36,761 nucleotides of DNA from JACCTH01 sp050741915 (GCA_050741915.1 JBOGEX010000003.1:1-36761), one strand, 5' to 3'; shown: positions 1-7,440, counted from the first letter of the stretch. Numbers and translations are program-made. The notes: generated by a model from the sequence alone, not told the origin.

Positions 1-164
1 TGGTCTCCTTACCGGAGGGGACCCAGATGGTGATGCCGGGGGACAACACCCCGATGACCGTCGAGCTCATCAACCCCATCGCCATGGACGAGGGTCTCCG
101 CTTTGCCATCCGCGAGGGTGGGCGGACGGTGGGAGCGGGCCGTGTTACGAAGATCCTGAAATAA
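1..164 (+). CDS. tuf: Elongation factor Tu, C-terminal end (partial)
   Basis: This is the last 53 codons of EF-Tu, the GTPase that delivers aminoacyl-tRNA to the ribosome; the gene begins outside the window. Reading in the frame that starts at base 3 gives the domain III end, with MVMPGDN, VELINPIAM and the terminal GRTVGAGRVTKI motif typical of the family. The stop TAA (162-164) is followed directly by the rpsJ ATG with no gap, so tuf and the S10 operon are probably co-transcribed here. The normal bacterial order (rpsL-rpsG-fusA-tuf-rpsJ) supports the call. Confidence 0.97.
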   Translation, partial: VSLPEGTQMVMPGDNTPMTVELINPIAMDEGLRFAIREGGRTVGAGRVTKILK

Positions 165-473
165 ATGGCTGAACAAAAGATACGAATCCGGTTAAAGGCC
201 TACGACCACCAGGTGGTCGACGAGTCGTCGCGCAAGATCGCCGAGACCGTGGTGCGCACCCAGGCCAAGATCAGAGGGCCGATCCCGCTACCGACGGAGA
301 TCCATCGCTACTGCGTGATCCGGGGGCCGCATGTCGACAAGGACTCGCGTGAGCATTTCGAGATGCGGATCCACAAGCGCGTGATCGACATTCTCGATCC
401 CACGCCAAAAACCGTCGACTCGCTTATGCGCCTCGACCTGCCGGCGGGGGTTGAGGTGGAGATCAAACTGTGA
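165..473 (+). CDS. rpsJ: 30S ribosomal protein S10
   Basis: Small-subunit protein of the 30S head, also known in other bacteria as the NusE antitermination factor. The 102-residue product has the normal family length and the signature run GPIPLPTEIHRYCVIRGPHVDKDS, with the usual C-terminal strand ending VEVEIKL. The ATG follows the tuf stop codon immediately. The gene opens the S10 operon. It is followed by a 70-bp gap holding a double-hairpin repeat, one of only two sizeable gaps in the ribosomal run, so expression of rplC onward could be tuned there. Confidence 0.98.
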   Translation: MAEQKIRIRLKAYDHQVVDESSRKIAETVVRTQAKIRGPIPLPTEIHRYCVIRGPHVDKDSREHFEMRIHKRVIDILDPTPKTVDSLMRLDLPAGVEVEIKL

Positions 474-489
474 GCACTCCCCGATCCCC

Positions 490-531
490 CCTCCCGGCTT
501 CGCCGGCTCTCCCCCCTCCGGGGGGAGAAAC
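490..531 (+). repeat. Double-hairpin palindromic repeat, copy A
   Basis: A 42-bp element between rpsJ and rplC. It contains a short hairpin (CCGGC-TTC-GCCGG, 494-506) and a stronger one (TCTCCCCCC-TCC-GGGGGGAGA, 508-528, nine paired bases). The reverse complement matches 9627-9668 at 39 of 42 positions, so this is a dispersed element and not a chance palindrome. It lacks a U-tract, so it is not a classical terminator. The rplC ribosome binding site (AGGGA, 532-536) follows it directly. Confidence 0.85.
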
Positions 532-543
532 AGGGAGCCAGCC

Positions 544-1176
544 GTGAACACCATTCTCGGAGAGAAACTGGGCATGACCCAGATCTTCGACGCCCAGTCG
601 CGGGCGGTTCCGATCACCGTGATCAAGGCCGGGCCTTGTCACGTCGTGCAGGTGAAACAGCCCGACGCCGACGGCTATTCAGCCATCCAGATTGCCTTTG
701 GAGACATCAAGTCGAAGCAAGTCAACAAGCCCACCCAGGGTCATTACGCCAAGGCCGGGGTCGAACCCGCTCGGTATCTGGTCGAGGTCAGGGTCGACGA
801 CCCCAGCGCCTATCAGGTTGGGCAGAAGATCGTGGTCAGCGACGTGTTGGCAGAGGGCAAGCTCGCCGACGTCACCGGTCTCTCCAAGGGCAAGGGCTTT
901 CAGGGAGTGATGCGCCGTCACAACTTTTCCGGGCAGGGGGCGGCCCACGGCAACCACAAGAAGCATCGCGCCCCCGGTTCGATCGGAGCCTGCGCCACGC
1001 CTTCGCGAGTCTTCAAGGGAATGCGAATGGCCGGGCGGATGGGCGGCGATCAAGTCACCACTCTCAATCTGCTCATCGTGGGTGTCGACACGGAGCGCAA
1101 CCTGCTGATGCTGCGCGGCGCCGTTCCGGGGGCGAACGGATCGATGGTTTTGATCAGGGAGGCGGTGAAGGGCTGA
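544..1176 (+). CDS. rplC: 50S ribosomal protein L3
   Basis: Large-subunit assembly protein whose central loop reaches toward the peptidyl transferase centre. The GTG start at 544 gives 210 residues (VNTILGEKLGMTQIF), the canonical L3 N-terminus, and is preceded by AGGGA at 532-536. The frame is open further upstream, but that extension would translate the palindromic repeat and is rejected. The signature HNFSGQGAAHGNHKKHR includes the glutamine that is methylated in many bacteria. The stop overlaps the rplD start by one base (TGATG). Confidence 0.97.
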   Translation: MNTILGEKLGMTQIFDAQSRAVPITVIKAGPCHVVQVKQPDADGYSAIQIAFGDIKSKQVNKPTQGHYAKAGVEPARYLVEVRVDDPSAYQVGQKIVVSDVLAEGKLADVTGLSKGKGFQGVMRRHNFSGQGAAHGNHKKHRAPGSIGACATPSRVFKGMRMAGRMGGDQVTTLNLLIVGVDTERNLLMLRGAVPGANGSMVLIREAVKG

Positions 1177-1850
1177 TGGCAGGTTTGAAAGCTCCCGCCT
1201 TCTCGAGCGCCGGCGACTCCACTGGTGAGATCGATCTCAAAGGCGAGGTTTTCGGCATCGAGCCGAACCACGCCCTCATGCACCAAGTCGTCACTGCCCA
1301 ACTGGCCGGGGCGCGAGCGGGCACCCACAAGACGAAAACTAGGGCAGAGGTGCGCGGCGGAGGCGCCAAGCCGTGGCGTCAAAAGGGGACGGGCCGGGCC
1401 CGACATGGTTCGATTCGCAGCCCCATCTGGCGCGGCGGTGGGGTGGCCCACGGACCCACTCCCCGCGACTACAGCCAGCGCACTCCGAAGAAGATGAAGC
1501 GGCTGGCGTTGTATTCGGCCCTCTCGGTCCGGGCGTCCGAATCGGCGATCAGAGTGATCGATTCCTTCGACTGGGAGAGGCCCCGGACCAGGGATGCAGT
1601 CAGGCTTCTCGGCGCGGTCGAAGCCGGGGGCAAGACCCTGCTGGTACTTGGTCGGAATGACGAAACCGCCCGGCGGGCATTTCGCAACCTCCCCCAGATC
1701 TGGATCACGACCCCCGACCAGATCAGCGCCTATGGCGTGCTTTGGGCGAGCCAGGTGGTCTTCACCCGCCAAACCCTCGACGTCGTCAATGGTGGTGGCG
1801 TTTACGACATCTCCAAGTCCGACTTCGTTCGGGAAAGCGAGGGATCGTGA
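1176..1850 (+). CDS. rplD: 50S ribosomal protein L4
   Basis: Large-subunit protein with an extended loop lining the exit tunnel; in some bacteria it autoregulates the S10 operon. The 224-residue product carries the conserved tunnel-loop block TKTRAEVRGGGAKPWRQKGTG followed by RARHGSIRSPIWRGGG. The ATG overlaps the rplC stop by one base. The 3' end overlaps rplW by four bases. No E. coli-like S10 leader was recognised, so autoregulation cannot be inferred from sequence. Confidence 0.97.
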   Translation: MAGLKAPAFSSAGDSTGEIDLKGEVFGIEPNHALMHQVVTAQLAGARAGTHKTKTRAEVRGGGAKPWRQKGTGRARHGSIRSPIWRGGGVAHGPTPRDYSQRTPKKMKRLALYSALSVRASESAIRVIDSFDWERPRTRDAVRLLGAVEAGGKTLLVLGRNDETARRAFRNLPQIWITTPDQISAYGVLWASQVVFTRQTLDVVNGGGVYDISKSDFVRESEGS

Positions 1851-2134
1851 AAGACCCTCGTGACGTGATCTTTGCTCCCGTTGTGTCCGAGAAGTCCTAC
1901 GACCTGATCGAGAAGGCCAACACTTATACCTTCGAAGTGGATCGGCGCTCGAACAAGGGAGAGATCAAGGACGCGGTCGAGGCCATCTTCGAAGTCAGCG
2001 TTCTCTCGGTGAACACCCAGAACCGGACCGGCAAATGGAAGCGAACCGGTCGCACATTGGGCCGTCGGGCCGGCGTCAAGCGAGCACTCGTCACCCTGGT
2101 TCAGGGCGACTCGATCGACCTTTTCGGAGTCTGA
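1847..2134 (+). CDS. rplW: 50S ribosomal protein L23
   Basis: Exit-tunnel rim protein that forms the docking site for signal recognition particle and trigger factor. The GTG start at 1847 lies in a GTGA overlap with the rplD stop and gives 95 residues beginning VKDPRDVIFAPVVSEKSYDL, the usual L23 opening. The long loop motif VNTQNRTGKWKR and the basic TLGRRAGVKRALVTL segment are present. Only one base separates it from rplB. Confidence 0.97.
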   Translation: MKDPRDVIFAPVVSEKSYDLIEKANTYTFEVDRRSNKGEIKDAVEAIFEVSVLSVNTQNRTGKWKRTGRTLGRRAGVKRALVTLVQGDSIDLFGV

Positions 2135-2135
2135 C

Positions 2136-2969
2136 ATGGCGATAAGAAGCAGAAAACCAACCTCGGCCGGACGGCGCTTTCAAACCGTCTCCGATTTCGT
2201 CGAGGTCACCAAAGACGAACCCGAGAAGGGTCTTCTCTCCTCGAAGAAATCGAGTGGGGGTCGCAATGTTGCGGGCCGGATCACGTCGCGCCATCGCGGC
2301 GGTGGTGCCAAGCAGCGCTACCGCCAGATCGATTTCCGTCGTCAGAAGGATGTCGTGCCGGCCAAGGTGGCGGCCATCGAGTATGACCCCAATCGGAATG
2401 CCCGCTTGGCGCTCCTCCATTACGCCGACGGGGTCAAGGCCTACATCTTGGCGCCGCTCGGAATCAGGGTGGGAGACAGCTTGCAATCCGGACCGGGGGC
2501 AGACATCCGGGCGGGCAATGCTTTGCCGCTTCGCAACATCCCCGCCGGTACCACTGTCCATGCCATCGAGATGCGTCCGGGCGGGGGAGCCAAGATGGCC
2601 CGGTCGGCCGGCACGGGAGTGCAGCTCATGTCGAAGGAGAACGATATGGCCCTGCTCCGGCTCCCTTCGGGAGAGATGCGAATGGTTCCGCTCGACTGCC
2701 GCGCCACCGTCGGCCAGGTGGGGAACACTGAGGCCGAATTGGTCAAATTGGGGAAGGCTGGTCGCAAGCGCTGGAAGGGAGTCCGCCCCCAAACCCGCGG
2801 CGTCGCCATGAACCCTGTCGATCACCCTCTCGGTGGTGGCGAGGGCAAGAGCTCCGGCGGTCGCCACCCCACGAGCCCGTGGGGGAAGAAAGAGGGCCGG
2901 ACGCGCAAGAAGAAGAAGTCAAGCAGTCGGATGATCGTGCGTCGCCGTTCGGTCGGCGGGCGGAGGTAG
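2136..2969 (+). CDS. rplB: 50S ribosomal protein L2
   Basis: Core large-subunit protein required for subunit association and the peptidyl transferase centre. Its 277 residues are the normal length. The product has GRNVAGRITSRHRGGGAK near the N-terminus and the GVAMNPVDHPLGGGEGK block, with the functionally important histidine at residue 230. The C-terminus is strongly basic (TRKKKKSS...RRRSVGGRR), as expected for contact with 23S rRNA. It starts one base after rplW, and rpsS follows after two bases. Confidence 0.98.
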   Translation: MAIRSRKPTSAGRRFQTVSDFVEVTKDEPEKGLLSSKKSSGGRNVAGRITSRHRGGGAKQRYRQIDFRRQKDVVPAKVAAIEYDPNRNARLALLHYADGVKAYILAPLGIRVGDSLQSGPGADIRAGNALPLRNIPAGTTVHAIEMRPGGGAKMARSAGTGVQLMSKENDMALLRLPSGEMRMVPLDCRATVGQVGNTEAELVKLGKAGRKRWKGVRPQTRGVAMNPVDHPLGGGEGKSSGGRHPTSPWGKKEGRTRKKKKSSSRMIVRRRSVGGRR

Positions 2970-2971
2970 CA

Positions 2972-3253
2972 ATGGCACGGAGTCTTTCCAAGGGGCCGTT
3001 CGTCGACGACCATCTGATGGACAAGGTCGACGAGCTGAATCGCAAGGGCGACAAAAGGGTGGTCAGGACCTGGAGCCGCCGATCGACGATCGTGCCCGAC
3101 ATGATCGGTCACACGATTGCGGTCCACGATGGGCGCAAGCACGTGCCAGTGTTCATCACCGAATCGATGGTTGGGCACAAGCTGGGGGAGTTTGCTCCCA
3201 CCCGAACCTTCCGGGGCCACTCGGGCAAGAAGGAAAAGGCGATCAAGAAATGA
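2972..3253 (+). CDS. rpsS: 30S ribosomal protein S19
   Basis: Protein of the 30S head near the A-site tRNA. The chosen ATG gives 93 residues beginning MARSLSKGPFVDDHLM, the canonical start, with CGGAGG (2961-2966) as a well-placed ribosome binding site inside the end of rplB. The conserved block TIVPDMIGHTIAVHDGRKHVPVFI and the end GEFAPTRTFRGHSG are present. Upstream in-frame starts would overlap rplB heavily and lack homology. The gene overlaps rplV by four bases (ATGA). Confidence 0.97.
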   Translation: MARSLSKGPFVDDHLMDKVDELNRKGDKRVVRTWSRRSTIVPDMIGHTIAVHDGRKHVPVFITESMVGHKLGEFAPTRTFRGHSGKKEKAIKK

Positions 3254-3597
3254 AGGTCAAGGCGGAAGCGCGTTTCATTCGCCACCCGGCCTTAAAGGTT
3301 CGGCGCACTCTGGATCAGGTGCGTGGACTACCCGTCGAGGACGCCCGTGCCCTCCTGGCCCTGTCGTCGCGTGGTGCCGCGGTCCATGTCAGCAAGGTTC
3401 TCAACTCGGCAATTGCCAACGCCGAGCACAACTTCGCCCTCGACCCAGACGAGCTGAAAGTGGCAGAGGCCTTCGCCAACGAGGGCCCCACGCTGCGACG
3501 CTTCCGGCCGCGGGCGCGCGGTCGGGCCACCCGAATTCGCAAGCGGACATCTCATATCACGATTGTCGTCTCCGACGGCGAGGAGAACGAAGGGTGA
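3250..3597 (+). CDS. rplV: 50S ribosomal protein L22
   Basis: Exit-tunnel protein of the large subunit. The 115-residue product has the family motifs KVRRTLDQVRG, LNSAIANAEHN and the C-terminal RPRARGRATRIRKRTSHITI hairpin. The tail after ITIVVSD is acidic (GEENEG). ATG overlaps the rpsS stop by four bases. Immediately downstream lies a diverged copy of the last 60 or so bases of this gene, forming a separate 23-codon frame before rpsC. Confidence 0.97.
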   Translation: MKVKAEARFIRHPALKVRRTLDQVRGLPVEDARALLALSSRGAAVHVSKVLNSAIANAEHNFALDPDELKVAEAFANEGPTLRRFRPRARGRATRIRKRTSHITIVVSDGEENEG

Positions 3598-3665
3598 CAA
3601 TCAAGCAGCGGACGACTCCTATCACACTGATTGTCATTTCCGACTACGAGGAAGAAGAAGACTGA
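3594..3665 (+). CDS. Micro-ORF: duplicated L22 C-terminal tail
   Basis: A 23-codon frame fills the whole gap between rplV and rpsC. It starts at a GTG overlapping the rplV stop by four bases (GTGA) and ends in a TGA overlapping the rpsC ATG by one base (TGATG). Its product, VTIKQRTTPITLIVIS followed by DYEEEED, aligns with the L22 tail RKRTSHITIVVSDGEENEG: about 11 of 19 aligned residues match, with one inserted codon. The DNA is also clearly similar (ATCAC...ATTGTC...TCCGAC). Inference: an old tandem duplication of the rplV 3' end, kept open and coupled. It may act only as a translational relay; a free peptide function is unproven. Confidence 0.6.
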   Translation: MTIKQRTTPITLIVISDYEEEED

Positions 3666-4714
3666 TGGGACAGAAAACCCACCCTTACCTATTTCGTATC
3701 GGTACCACTAACGATTGGAAGTCAAAGTGGTATTCGGACAAGGACTATGTCGCGCTGGTCAACGAGGACTGGAAGATCCGCGACTATCTCCGCGGCGAGT
3801 TGAAGCGGGGGGCGGTGTCGCGCATCGACATCGAACGAACTCGTGACCGTGTCGTGGTCGAGATTCAGACCGCCCGGCCGGGTGTCGTCATCGGCCGTAA
3901 AGGCTCAGAAGCCGAGCGGCTCCGGACCGGCCTCGAGAACATCGCCTCTAAGCCGGTCAAGCTCAACATCACCGAGATCAAGGATCCCGATCTCGACTCC
4001 CAGCTTCTGGCCCAGGGCGTGGCCGATCAGCTTGAGAATCGGGTGGCGTTTCGCAGGGCGATGAAGCGGGCGGTTGCCTCCGCTCTCAAGTCGGGCGCCC
4101 AGGGAGTAAGAGTCGAATGCAACGGGCGCCTCGGCGGTTCTGACATGGGCCGCCGGGAGTGGTATCGCGAGGGTCGCGTCCCCCTCCACACCTTGCGGGC
4201 CGACATAGACTTCGGCACAGCCACGGCCCATACCACTGGCGGCACGATCGGAGTCAAGGTCTGGGTCTACCGGGGTGACATTCTCGGAGGCATGTCCGCC
4301 AGTCGCGAGAAGATCGCAGCCGAGGCGGCCCTGGCCACCGGAGGTCCGGCGCGACGTACGGCCCCCGCTAAGGCCAGAGCCGAGCAGGCAGTCGGTCGTG
4401 ATAAAATGCCCCGTCTCATCGAGGCCGGAGGGGGTAAGCGCCTCATCGAGGCCGGAGGAGGCAAGCGTGAACCCGGTCGCCGCCTGATTGAAGCGGGTGG
4501 CGGACGGCGGATCACCGCCGAACAAGCCGAAGTCGAGTACGAGGCTGCGCGCGAGGAGCAAGCGACTGAACCAGTCGTGCCCGCGCCCGTGGTCGAGGAT
4601 TCAATCGAGGAAACGCCGGTCGAGGACACGGTTGACATCGACTTCGCGGAGGCCATCGACAGCGGGGCGGCGGACGCAGATCCAGAGTCAGTATCGGAGA
4701 AGGAAGAGGAATAA
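3665..4714 (+). CDS. rpsC: 30S ribosomal protein S3 with long repeat-bearing C-terminal extension
   Basis: Protein of the mRNA entry channel. The start at MGQKTHPYLFRIG is canonical. The KH region (GVVIGRKGSEAERLR) and the C-terminal S3 domain (NGRLGGSDMGRREWYREGRVPLHTLRADID) are intact and end near residue 210. The remaining 140 residues exceed even the usual actinobacterial extension. They contain three copies of RLIEAGGG(K/R) at about 250-258, 259-267 and 273-281, then a strongly acidic tail ending SEKEEE. The total of 349 residues compares with roughly 210-280 for most S3 proteins. The repeats use different synonymous codons, so they are not a very recent expansion. Confidence 0.96.
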   Translation: MGQKTHPYLFRIGTTNDWKSKWYSDKDYVALVNEDWKIRDYLRGELKRGAVSRIDIERTRDRVVVEIQTARPGVVIGRKGSEAERLRTGLENIASKPVKLNITEIKDPDLDSQLLAQGVADQLENRVAFRRAMKRAVASALKSGAQGVRVECNGRLGGSDMGRREWYREGRVPLHTLRADIDFGTATAHTTGGTIGVKVWVYRGDILGGMSASREKIAAEAALATGGPARRTAPAKARAEQAVGRDKMPRLIEAGGGKRLIEAGGGKREPGRRLIEAGGGRRITAEQAEVEYEAAREEQATEPVVPAPVVEDSIEETPVEDTVDIDFAEAIDSGAADADPESVSEKEEE

Positions 4715-4718
4715 GCCC

Positions 4719-5132
4719 GTGTTGATGCCCAAGCGCACCAAGCACCGCAAGGTGCATCGTGGTCGCCGTACCGGCATGGCCAAAGGCGGAACTTCCGTCA
4801 ACTTCGGCGAGTTCGGGCTGCAGGCGATGGAGTCGGCCTGGATCACAGCTCGTCAGATCGAAGCCGCTCGTATCACGATCTCCCGCACGATCAAGCGCGG
4901 GGGCAAGGTCTGGATCACGATCTTTCCCGACAAACCCGTCACCCAGAAGCCGGCTGAGACCCGGATGGGGTCAGGCAAGGGCAATCCCGAGTTCTGGGTT
5001 GCCGTGGTCAAGCCCGGCCGGGTCATGTTCGAATTGGCTGGCGTTCCCGAGGCCCTCGCCCGCGAGGCGCTCACCAAGGCCGGTCACAAGCTTCCGATCA
5101 AGACTCACGTCATCTCGAGAGATCCATTTTGA
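4719..5132 (+). CDS. rplP: 50S ribosomal protein L16
   Basis: Large-subunit protein near the A-site tRNA elbow, important for late assembly. The GTG at 4719 gives VLMPKRTKHRKVHRGR, matching the usual MLMPKR start; a TTG and an ATG follow in frame but would remove conserved residues. A purine-rich site (AAGGAAGAGGA, 4700-4710) precedes it inside the S3 stop region. Conserved GGTSVNFGEFGLQA and the basic central block are present, and 137 residues is normal length. It overlaps rpmC by four bases (TTGA). Confidence 0.96.
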   Translation: MLMPKRTKHRKVHRGRRTGMAKGGTSVNFGEFGLQAMESAWITARQIEAARITISRTIKRGGKVWITIFPDKPVTQKPAETRMGSGKGNPEFWVAVVKPGRVMFELAGVPEALAREALTKAGHKLPIKTHVISRDPF

Positions 5133-5341
5133 AAGCTGCCGAATTACGCGAGCTCGAATATGAGGAGCTTTCCGAGAAGCTGGCCGAAGCCAAGGCCGAG
5201 CTTTTCAATCTCCGCTTTCAGCTTGCCACCAACCAGTTGGAGAACACCGCTCGCTTGCGGACGGTGCGGCGCGAGATCGCTCGCTTAGCCACTTTGCTTC
5301 GCGAGCAGGAGATCGTTGAATGGAAACGGAGCCGGTCGTGA
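5129..5341 (+). CDS. rpmC: 50S ribosomal protein L29
   Basis: Small helical-hairpin protein near the tunnel exit. The start is TTG, in a TTGA overlap with the rplP stop, giving 70 residues beginning LKAAELRELEYEEL. The signature ELFNLRFQLATNQLENTARLRTVRR is intact. Uncommon TTG initiation in a high-demand ribosomal gene suggests it relies on coupling to rplP. The 3' end overlaps the chosen rpsQ start by 22 bases. Confidence 0.95.
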   Translation: MKAAELRELEYEELSEKLAEAKAELFNLRFQLATNQLENTARLRTVRREIARLATLLREQEIVEWKRSRS

Positions 5342-5604
5342 CCGAGAACGCAGAGCGCGGGCGGCGCAAGATCAGGGTCGGGGTGGTCGTATCTGACGCG
5401 CGGGATAAGACCGTCACGGTCGAAGTCCCGACCCAGTTCAAGCACCCCCGGTACGACAAGATCGTGCGTCAAACTTCGCAGTTTCACGCCCACGACGAGA
5501 GCAACGATGCCAAGAAGGGCGACACGGTGCGGATCATGGAGACGAGGCCGATCTCCAAGCAGAAGCGCTGGCGCGTTGTCGAGATTGTGGAGCGGGCCCG
5601 ATGA
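5320..5604 (+). CDS. rpsQ: 30S ribosomal protein S17
   Basis: Primary 16S rRNA-binding protein with an OB fold. The body GRRKIRVGVVVSDARDKTVTVEV, the motif FKHPRYDKIVRQTSQFHAHDE and GDTVRIMETRPISKQKRWRV are diagnostic. Two starts are plausible. The ATG at 5320 (94 residues) has AGGAG at 5307-5311. The GTG at 5338 (88 residues) lies in a GTGA overlap with the rpmC stop and has GGAG at 5328-5331. The ATG is listed, but the GTG fits the coupling style of the operon equally well. Confidence 0.95.
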   Translation: METEPVVTENAERGRRKIRVGVVVSDARDKTVTVEVPTQFKHPRYDKIVRQTSQFHAHDESNDAKKGDTVRIMETRPISKQKRWRVVEIVERAR

Positions 5605-5969
5605 TTCAACAGGAGAGCCGGCTCAAAGTGGCCGACAACACCGGTGCTCGCGAGGTGCTCTGCATTCGCGTCCTTGGTGGGTCCACGAGGCGCTACGCCG
5701 GTGTCGGCGATGTGATCGTGGCCACCGTCAAGGACGCTATCCCCGGGGGCACGGTGAAGAAGGGCGAAGTCGTCAAAGCCGTCGTTGTTCGCACACGCAA
5801 AGCGGCGCGGCGCATCGATGGCACCTATGTCCGTTTCGACGACAACGCCTGCGTGATCATCGACAACAACCGCCAGCCCCGCGGCACCCGCATCTTCGGG
5901 CCGGTGGCGCGGGAGCTACGTGACCAGCGTTTCATGCGCATCGTTTCTTTAGCCCCCGAAGTCTTGTAG
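5601..5969 (+). CDS. rplN: 50S ribosomal protein L14
   Basis: Large-subunit protein at the subunit interface. The 122 residues begin MIQQESRLKVADNTGAREV, the classical L14 opening, and include GDVIVATVKDAIPGG and the terminal RELRDQRFMRIVSLAPEVL. Length and sequence are completely standard. The ATG overlaps the rpsQ stop by four bases. An 11-base gap to the rplX start follows. Confidence 0.98.
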   Translation: MIQQESRLKVADNTGAREVLCIRVLGGSTRRYAGVGDVIVATVKDAIPGGTVKKGEVVKAVVVRTRKAARRIDGTYVRFDDNACVIIDNNRQPRGTRIFGPVARELRDQRFMRIVSLAPEVL

Positions 5970-5980
5970 CCGAGGTGACC

Positions 5981-6286
5981 ATGAAATTGCGAGAAGGCGA
6001 CAAGGTGAAGGTCATCTCCGGCAAGGACGCCGGCAAGGAGTCGCGCATTTCCCGCGTTCTCCCAGCCAGGAACCAGGTGATCGTCGAGGGAGCCAACACG
6101 GTTCGCAAGCACCAGAAGGCGCGGGGCCGGACGATGCAAGCGGGCATCATCGACAAAGACATGCCGATCGACGCCTCGAATGTCATGATCGTTTGCGAGG
6201 ACTGCGGTCTTCCCACCCGAATTGGCTACCGAATCGATGACAACGGGAAGCAGCGGATATGTAAGCGCTGCGGGGGTGACCTGTGA
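5981..6286 (+). CDS. rplX: 50S ribosomal protein L24
   Basis: Early assembly protein with a KOW fold. The ATG at 5981 gives 101 residues starting MKLREGDKVKVISGKDAGKE and is preceded by GAGG at 5972-5975. An in-frame GTG two codons earlier (5975) is possible but would use up the ribosome binding site. Two CxxC pairs (C72/C75 and C94/C97) form a zinc-ribbon-like end seen in many L24 proteins. It overlaps rplE by four bases (GTGA). Confidence 0.96.
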   Translation: MKLREGDKVKVISGKDAGKESRISRVLPARNQVIVEGANTVRKHQKARGRTMQAGIIDKDMPIDASNVMIVCEDCGLPTRIGYRIDDNGKQRICKRCGGDL

Positions 6287-6846
6287 GTGTTCCTCGTCTG
6301 AAAACGACCTATCAAGAGAAGATCGCTCCCGCTCTCCAAACCGAGCTCAAGCTCGACAACGTGATGCAGGTTCCGCGATTGGAGAAAATCGTGGTCAACA
6401 TGGGGGTGGGGGAAGCCGTGGCCGATCGCAAGCAGCTCGAGTCGGCCATGGACGAACTGGCCCTCATCACCGGCCAGAAACCTCGTCTCAATCGCTCCCG
6501 CCGTTCAGTGGCAGGTTTCAAAGTACGAGAAGGAATGCCGGTAGGAGCCTCAGTGACGATGCGGGGCAACCGGATGTGGGAGTTCTTCGATCGCCTGCTG
6601 GCGGTTTCGATCCCCCGCATCCGGGACTTCCGGGGCCTCAATCCGCGCTCGTTCGACGGCCGCGGCAACTACACCTTCGGGGTCACCGAACAGCTCATCT
6701 TTCCCGAGATTGATTTCGACCGGGTGAGCTCGGTCAAGGGGATGGACATCACCATTTGCACCTCGGCGGTCGAGGATGCCCAGGCCAAGGCTCTGCTTCT
6801 TGCCTTTGGTTTCCCGTTTCGCAAGCAAGAGACCTCGGTCCGGTAG
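6283..6846 (+). CDS. rplE: 50S ribosomal protein L5
   Basis: Binds 5S rRNA and forms an intersubunit bridge in the central protuberance. The GTG start overlaps the rplX stop by four bases. The 187-residue product carries LDNVMQVPRLEKIVVNMGVGEA, the ITGQKPRLNRSRRSVAGFKVREGMPVG block and the GRGNYTFGVTEQLIFPEIDFD segment, all family signatures. Length is normal. A nine-base gap leads to rpsN. Confidence 0.97.
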   Translation: MSVPRLKTTYQEKIAPALQTELKLDNVMQVPRLEKIVVNMGVGEAVADRKQLESAMDELALITGQKPRLNRSRRSVAGFKVREGMPVGASVTMRGNRMWEFFDRLLAVSIPRIRDFRGLNPRSFDGRGNYTFGVTEQLIFPEIDFDRVSSVKGMDITICTSAVEDAQAKALLLAFGFPFRKQETSVR

Positions 6847-6855
6847 GAGATATTC

Positions 6856-7041
6856 GTGGCAAAGAAGTCATTGGTCCTAAAAGCTAACCGCAAGCCCAAG
6901 TTCGCCGTGCGTGGCTACAGCCGCTGCCAGCGTTGCGGACGGTCGCGGGCTTTCATGCGCGACTTCGGCATGTGCCGTATCTGTGTTCGCCAGCTTGCCA
7001 GCCGTGGCGAGCTGCCCGGAATCAGAAAGGCCTCGTGGTAG
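6856..7041 (+). CDS. rpsN: 30S ribosomal protein S14, zinc-binding short form
   Basis: Late-assembly protein of the 30S head. At 61 residues this is the short type Z form, with zinc ligands in two CxxC pairs (C24/C27 and C40/C43) around RCQRCGRSRAFMRDFGMCRICVRQLA. The start is GTG with AGGAG at 6845-6849, six bases upstream. Its position between rplE and rpsH is the standard spc-operon site. No zinc-free paralogue is visible in the window. Confidence 0.97.
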   Translation: MAKKSLVLKANRKPKFAVRGYSRCQRCGRSRAFMRDFGMCRICVRQLASRGELPGIRKASW

Positions 7042-7043
7042 CC

Positions 7044-7439
7044 ATGATGACCGACCCTATTGCCGACATGCTGACCCGGATCCGCAACTCGATCGCAGTC
7101 GGGCACGAGCAGGTGGAGATGCCACTGTCGAAACTCAGAGAGGGGATCGCCAAGATCTTGGTGGTGGAGGGATTCATCGATCGGTATGAGACCGCAGGCG
7201 AAGGGGTGCAGCAGAAGCTGGTTTTGTTTCTCCGCTACGGCCCCCGTCGGGCGCCGGTGATTGAAGGTCTCCGTCGCGTATCCCGACCAGGTCACCGGGT
7301 CTACCGACAGGCGGGGGCGATACCGCGCGTCCAGGGCGGGCTGGGAGTAGCTGTCGTCTCCACCTCCCAGGGCCTTCTGGCCGATCGGGAGGCGCGCCGG
7401 CGCCGTCTCGGGGGCGAGATTCTGTGTGAGGTTTGGTGA
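7044..7439 (+). CDS. rpsH: 30S ribosomal protein S8
   Basis: Primary 16S rRNA-binding protein; in some bacteria it represses the spc operon. The chosen ATG gives 131 residues starting MMTDPIADMLTRIRNS. The second ATG (7047) or a GTG at 7035 is also possible, the latter better placed after AGAAAGG at 7024-7030. The C-terminal signature GLGVAVVSTSQGLLADREARRRRLGGEILCEVW is intact. It starts two bases after the rpsN stop. Confidence 0.95.
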   Translation: MMTDPIADMLTRIRNSIAVGHEQVEMPLSKLREGIAKILVVEGFIDRYETAGEGVQQKLVLFLRYGPRRAPVIEGLRRVSRPGHRVYRQAGAIPRVQGGLGVAVVSTSQGLLADREARRRRLGGEILCEVW

Positions 7440-7440
7440 G

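Noticed and set aside
490..531. Hairpins considered as a Rho-independent terminator
   Set aside because: No U-tract follows, the element recurs inverted elsewhere, and rplC must be transcribed through it.
636..1175. Long open frame upstream of and in frame with rplD
   Set aside because: It overlaps all of the rplC body in another frame, has arginine-rich low-complexity translation and no homology; the real L4 starts at 1176.
1050..1772. 240-codon minus-strand frame opposite rplC-rplD
   Set aside because: A shadow of high G+C coding DNA; no recognisable domain, and it lies opposite two certain ribosomal genes.
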